Shown here in pieces: positions 60,677-64,000 of a stretch of DNA of 64,000 nt. This stretch comes from JABCYV01 sp963696025 (GTDB lineage: Bacteria; Acidobacteriota; Terriglobia; Terriglobales; Acidobacteriaceae). A program made the translations under genes and the position numbers. A model generated the notes under the pieces. That model saw only the letters and a program-made list of their open reading frames with translations, was not told the DNA's origin and did no database searches. Every line of letters begins with the position of its first letter. Positions within the stretch are counted from its first letter, which is position 1. The DNA lies in the NCBI GenBank assembly GCA_963696025.1, contig CAVOII010000007.1:62001-126000 (forward strand). Reading direction: 5' to 3'.

Positions 60677-61864
60677 CTACCCAAACTGCTCCAAAAACCT
60701 CACATCGCCATTGAAGAACAACTGAATATCATCCACGCCGTACTTCAGAATCGCGATCCGCTCCACACCCATGCCGAAGGCAAATCCACTGAATTTCCTG
60801 GCGTCATAATCCACAAAGCGATAAACATTAGGATCGACCATGCCGCAGCCCAGCAACTCAATCCAGCCGCTAGCCTTGCAGTTAGGACAGCGACCGCCAT
60901 CACGGTATCCCGTGCCTCCGCAAAAAATGCAACTGATCTGAACGTCGGCGCTGGGCTCGGTGAATGGGAAGTACGAAGGATAAAACCGCGTCTTCACGCT
61001 CGACCCGAACAGCGCCTTCATGGCGTGATCAAGCGTTCCCTTCAGATCGCAGAAAGTGATATTCGTATCCACGGCCAGGCCCTCGACCTGATGAAAGATA
61101 GGCGAATGCGTCGCGTCGGGCGCATCGTTGCGGTGCACCTTGCCCGGACATACCACCCGCACCGGAGGCTTCATCTTCTCCATGGTTCGAATCTGCACCG
61201 GCGACGTGTGGGTGCGCAGCAGGAGTCGGTCACGCAATGGCTTCGCTTCCTGATTGGCAATGAAGAGGGTGTCCTGGGTATCGCGCGCCGGATGATTAGG
61301 CGGGAAATTCAGCGCCTCAAAATTGTAGTAGTCGGTCTCAATCTCCGGCCCTTCCTCGACCGAATACCCGAGATTGCGAAACACGGAGACGATCTCATTC
61401 ATTGTCCTGATGATGGGATGCTCCGCCCCCAGAGGACGGCGGGTGCCGGGCAGAGTAATGTCGAGGGTGTACTTGGCAGATACAGTTTGCGCGACGCTCG
61501 CTAGGATTCTCTTCCGCGTCTCCGTGTCAGTTCCGAACTCTGGAGACAACCCACCCTGCATCATCTCCGTAGTTCGAGCCTGAATCTGCATCCCTTCTAC
61601 CCGTGCCTCGACTTTTGCCTTTAGCTCGTTGACTTTCTGTCCCGCATCGCGCTTGGCCTCTTTCGGCGCCGCTTTCAGCCACTGATCGTTAACTTGGGTC
61701 AGAATGCCGTTCTTGCGCGCCATCCAACGGTCGCGGAACGCCTTCAGTTCGGTCTCCTTCTTGACCGCTGCTGCTTCCTGCTCCAATGCGGCAAGCAGTT
61801 TCTCGACAGCTTTGTCCAGCGCCTTCGCCGAATAGTCCTTTAATTTGGGAACCGTGTACGCCAT
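60677..61864 (-). CDS. pheS: phenylalanine--tRNA ligase subunit alpha
   Basis: A 395-residue catalytic subunit. An N-terminal helical arm is followed by the class II motifs (HPIIRTMNEIVSVFRNLGYS, DTQDTLFI, THTSPVQIRTMEKMKPPVRV). A cysteine set (CIFCGGTGYRDGGRCPNCKAS) is a zinc ribbon seen in many PheS, followed by ELLGCGMVDPNVY and FAFGMGVERIAILKYGVDDI. It is separated from rplT by 204 bases holding a repeat (61885-61972). Confidence 0.96.
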   Translation of the reverse strand: MAYTVPKLKDYSAKALDKAVEKLLAALEQEAAAVKKETELKAFRDRWMARKNGILTQVNDQWLKAAPKEAKRDAGQKVNELKAKVEARVEGMQIQARTTEMMQGGLSPEFGTDTETRKRILASVAQTVSAKYTLDITLPGTRRPLGAEHPIIRTMNEIVSVFRNLGYSVEEGPEIETDYYNFEALNFPPNHPARDTQDTLFIANQEAKPLRDRLLLRTHTSPVQIRTMEKMKPPVRVVCPGKVHRNDAPDATHSPIFHQVEGLAVDTNITFCDLKGTLDHAMKALFGSSVKTRFYPSYFPFTEPSADVQISCIFCGGTGYRDGGRCPNCKASGWIELLGCGMVDPNVYRFVDYDARKFSGFAFGMGVERIAILKYGVDDIQLFFNGDVRFLEQFG

Positions 61865-61884
61865 TTTCTAGTCTCTAAGCAACT

Positions 61885-61972
61885 TGTCATCCCGAGCATC
61901 GCGAGGGATCTCGGTTCTTCTCTGGGCGAGAACAAACCCAGATTCCTCGTCGCTTCGCTCCTCGGAATGACA
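61885..61972. repeat. 88-bp element with imperfect terminal inverted repeats
   Basis: TGTCATCCCGAG at one end and CTCGGAATGACA at the other (one mismatch) bound a section with inner pairs (GAGGGATCTCGG, TCGCTTCGCTCC). It is MITE-like in size, or a complex REP. It lies between rplT and pheS. Related partial motifs occur near 11390, 15330, 28677, 53911, 57155 and 63523. Confidence 0.6.
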
Positions 61973-62068
61973 GTGATAACACGGCGCGGCCAGGCGGCAC
62001 GCCCTGATACGAACCTTTGCGTCATCCCTGGATGTCGGGTAATGCTGATGGCTGAAAGCTGAAAGTTT

Positions 62069-62434
62069 CTACGCTGCCCCGCCGAGAGCGCCTTTGGCTT
62101 GCTCGGCGAGGCTCTTAAAGGCGCCGGGATCATTCACCGCCAAGTCGGCCAGGATCTTGCGATCCAGTTCCACGCCGCCCTTCTTGAGCCCGTGGATGAA
62201 CTGGTTGTAGCTCATCCCGTTCAGTTTGGCGGCGGCGCCGATGCGTACGATCCACAGCGAGCGGTACTGACGCTTTTTCTGCTTGCGTCCCGAGTAGGCG
62301 AATTTCAGTCCGCGTTCGACCGCCTCTTTGGCGGAGCGGTACAGCTTGGATTTTGTGAGGAAATAACCGCTGGCGCGCTCGAGTATCTTTTTGCGCTTGG
62401 CGCGGCGTTTGGTTCCGCGTTTTACACGAGGCAT
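62069..62434 (-). CDS. rplT: 50S ribosomal protein L20
   Basis: A 121-residue basic protein that nucleates 23S rRNA assembly. PRVKRGTKRRAKRKKILERA, GYFLTKSKLYRSAKEAVERG and KQKKRQYRSLWIVRIGAAAK are typical. In several bacteria L20 represses translation of rpmI-rplT by binding the mRNA; no such site was identified here. Confidence 0.98.
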   Translation of the reverse strand: MPRVKRGTKRRAKRKKILERASGYFLTKSKLYRSAKEAVERGLKFAYSGRKQKKRQYRSLWIVRIGAAAKLNGMSYNQFIHGLKKGGVELDRKILADLAVNDPGAFKSLAEQAKGALGGAA

Positions 62435-62583
62435 GACTAGCTCCTTTTTGCTTTCTATCTGCGGCGGCTGGAGGCAGGAGACTCGAAGGTCTGATTGGCC
62501 TCTTCACTCGCCGGGAGCCACAGAATCACAAGAGATTCGCGGCCCACAAAATGTGGCCGAAGGCGGCCGCAGCACACAAAATC

Positions 62584-62778
62584 TTAGTACGGAATCATTC
62601 GCTTGATTTTCGGCGTATCCGCATCACTCACCAGGACGGCGTGTCCGAGCTTCTTTTTGCGCTTGTGCGCTTTCGAGGTCAGCATATGACGCAGATGCGA
62701 ATGTCCGCGTTTGACTTTCCCCGTAGCCGTTTTCTTGAAGCGCTTGGCCGCGCCCTTGTGCGTCTTTAACTTCGGCAT
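62584..62778 (-). CDS. rpmI: 50S ribosomal protein L35
   Basis: A 64-residue very basic protein. MPKLKTHKGAAKRFKKTATG and KVKRGHSHLRHMLTSKAHKR are diagnostic. It lies between infC and rplT, with 149 bases to rplT that contain no visible gene. Confidence 0.97.
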   Translation of the reverse strand: MPKLKTHKGAAKRFKKTATGKVKRGHSHLRHMLTSKAHKRKKKLGHAVLVSDADTPKIKRMIPY

Positions 62779-62789
62779 AAATCCTCTAA

Positions 62790-62837
62790 ATCAGCATTCA
62801 GTCCCTCAGCGCTGCCATCGAATGGCTGAATGCTGAT
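62790..62837. repeat. 12-bp inverted repeat between infC and rpmI
   Basis: ATCAGCATTCAG (62790-62801) and CTGAATGCTGAT (62826-62837) are perfect inverted repeats; a further TGGCTGAATGCT copy follows. The spacer seems to belong to the word-like repeats also seen at 9100, 11068, 20280 and 60600. Confidence 0.55.
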
Positions 62838-62853
62838 GGCTGAATGCTCTCCT

Positions 62854-63426
62854 TTAGGCCTGGTTCGCGCGTCCCGGAGCTGCCTGCGATTGAGCCGGCT
62901 GCTTGCCCCCTTCAACCTTCTTCGGTGCCAGGATCGCGTGCAGCGTGTTGCCTTCCTGTCGCGGACGAAACTCCACAATACTCTTATCCTGAACGTCTTT
63001 GATCAGCCGCTCCAGAATCTGACGTCCTAAGTTGGTGCGGGTCATCTCGCGTCCACGAAAGAAAATGGTCGCCTTGACCTTGTCTCCCTCATCCAGGAAG
63101 CGCAGCACGTGGTTCTTTTTGGTCTCGTAATCGTGGTCATCCACGTTGATGCGGAACTTCACTTCTTTGACCGTGATTACTTTCTGGTGCTTTTTCGCCT
63201 CGCGCTCTTTTTTCTCCTGCTGGTACAGAAATTTCCCATAATCCATGATGCGGCATACGGGAGGAGTCGCGGTGGGCGAAATCTCTACCAGGTCCAGGTT
63301 CTTCTCGCGGGCCATTTTGAGCGCTTCAAACGGAGGCAGAATGCCAATCTGGTTGCCTTCGTCATCTATTACTCGAATCTCTCGCGCTCGGATACGGTCG
63401 TTCGTGCGGATAAAGCGTTTATCGAT
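62854..63426 (-). CDS. infC: translation initiation factor IF-3
   Basis: A 190-residue factor when started at AUC at 63426. GGAGG lies 5 bases upstream of that AUC, and the frame then reads IDKRFIRTNDRIRAREIRVI, the normal IF-3 N-terminus. The first AUG (63315) is 37 codons later and would remove the conserved N-terminal part. Non-AUG starts of infC are known and allow IF-3 to control its own synthesis. The C-terminal domain (EVKFRINVDDHDYETKKNHV, IFFRGREMTR) is typical. The tail (GGKQPAQSQAAPGRANQA) is an extension. Confidence 0.95.
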   Translation of the reverse strand: MDKRFIRTNDRIRAREIRVIDDEGNQIGILPPFEALKMAREKNLDLVEISPTATPPVCRIMDYGKFLYQQEKKEREAKKHQKVITVKEVKFRINVDDHDYETKKNHVLRFLDEGDKVKATIFFRGREMTRTNLGRQILERLIKDVQDKSIVEFRPRQEGNTLHAILAPKKVEGGKQPAQSQAAPGRANQA

Positions 63427-63787
63427 ACAATCCTCCGTCAGAAAACACAGGGCGCCTTAGATGCAAAATTATAACATGCGGGATGGATGCGAAGGTCCAC
63501 TGATCAAGTGGCTCAGTTCGCTTGTCATCCTCAGACCCCGAGTTTTTCTTCACGGCCGAAGGATCTCTGTCTCCACAGCTTTCAGGGGCTGGCCACACCT
63601 GTCAGGCATCTTCGCTACTCTCGCGGGTGCCCCTCCAGGCTTTGTTTGGAGGGCGGGAGTGCAATGGGCGAGAAGGCAAAGGCGGTTCGTAGTGAACCTC
63701 CGTGCGCGGTTGTTTCTGAAGACAACGTATGCCTGCAGAGCGTGCTCACATCGTGTGTTTAATCTAAAATGTCCCCGGAGGATGACG
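63427..63787. other. intergenic region with infC promoter and REP-like elements
   Basis: No gene is visible in 361 bases. Besides the infC promoter it contains a REP-like motif (TGTCATCC...CGAAGGATC, about 63520-63566) and a hairpin CCCTCCA-GGCTTTGTT-TGGAGGG (63631-63653) preceded by GGGTGCCC, which resembles the palindromes inside alaS. Open frames here on both strands lack coding features. Confidence 0.5.
63468..63473 (-). promoter_or_regulatory. extended -10 promoter of infC
   Basis: The minus strand reads TGTTATAAT, a perfect TATAAT with the extended TG dinucleotide. The start would lie near 63461, giving a leader of about 35 bases before the AUC start of infC. No good -35 box is seen 16-18 bases upstream, as is usual for extended -10 promoters. 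Confidence 0.6.
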
Positions 63788-64000
63788 ATGAGATTTCCGT
63801 TGCCTGTCTCACTACTGATGGCTGCGACCTTATCTCTCATGACCGGCACCGCGCGGCCCGATCTGCAACTCCGTCTCCGGATGCAAGCGAACGCGTCCAA
63901 GTCATCGACGTTAGCGCAAAGAAGTACGAATTTGATCCTTCGCCAATCCGCGTCAAGCAGGGCACTAGAGTCCAGCTCAAGATCACAGCGACTGACCATG
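63788..64000 (+). pseudogene. cupredoxin-type protein, N-terminal part with apparent frameshift, cut by window end
   Basis: ATG 63788 has a perfect GGAGG 6 bases upstream and opens a signal peptide (MRFPLPVSLLMAATLSLMTG). This frame then becomes nonsense-like, while the next frame reads ERVQVIDVSAKKYEFDPSPI and RVKQGTRVQLKITATDH. That is the start of a copper-binding cupredoxin domain (cytochrome oxidase II-like). The offset of 113 bases between the two frames means one base is missing, somewhere around 63850-63890. The rest lies outside the window. Confidence 0.55.

Noticed and set aside
63550..63999. Minus-strand frame of 149 codons at the window end
   Set aside because: It opposes the signal peptide and cupredoxin sequence on the plus strand, which have clear features.

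Overview
The window is a gene-dense, GC-rich bacterial chromosome segment, most probably from an Acidobacteriota member of the class Terriglobia (Koribacter-like). Three secreted proteins carry the VWFA-related domain typical of acidobacteria (TIGR03436 type). RpoB has a double zinc-ribbon insertion, and the intergenic regions are full of short REP-like palindromes of the kind common in that group. No phage, insertion sequence, CRISPR array or integrated plasmid was seen.

Layout. Positions 1-8025 are mostly minus-strand envelope and metabolic genes: an AMMECR1 fragment, pgsA, a multicopper oxidase, two secreted small-domain proteins, glutamate dehydrogenase, and a split DsbD-like thiol system (DsbD N-domain, TlpA, CcdA). 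Positions 8226-24705 are the plus-strand translation/transcription cluster: tRNA-Thr, tRNA-Tyr, a small membrane protein, tRNA-Thr, two damaged tRNA-Gly copies plus one intact tRNA-Gly, a short conserved gene, tuf, rpmG, tRNA-Trp, secE, nusG, rplK-rplA-rplJ-rplL, rpoB, rpoC and a strong terminator. Positions 24763-29949 hold a GNAT acetyltransferase, a YihY-type membrane protein, pyruvate kinase, an alpha/beta hydrolase and a Rieske oxygenase. Positions 30096-37709 hold an SpoIIAA-like protein, alaS (enlarged, with palindromic repeats inside its frame), a LEA-like protein, recX, a STAS protein, pilT and ilvE.

Positions 37824-53861 are the accessory-looking part. They contain a winged-helix/TPR regulator split by an apparent frameshift, a DUF4015 secreted protein with a LysM-like region, a stand-alone ClpB-D2-like ATPase, a membrane protein interrupted by one amber codon, an MglA-type GTPase, three VWFA proteins, a CPA2 antiporter, a PilZ plus coiled-coil protein and several small genes. 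Positions 54018-63473 return to core functions on the minus strand: rluD, lgt, a candidate 6S RNA next to zapA, a ZapB-like coiled coil, an aminotransferase, and the infC-rpmI-rplT-pheS-pheT run, with infC apparently starting at AUC. The window ends in a cupredoxin gene whose signal peptide and domain lie in different frames.

PilT, MglA and the PilZ protein together suggest type IV pilus or gliding motility, although no pilus structural gene is present. Three broken genes in 26 kb could mean real decay or assembly errors in a draft genome. The most unusual observations are the palindromes inside alaS, the tandem half-tRNA-Gly copies, protein genes that start a few bases after mature tRNA ends, the RpoB zinc-ribbon insertion, and the possible attenuator before rplL.
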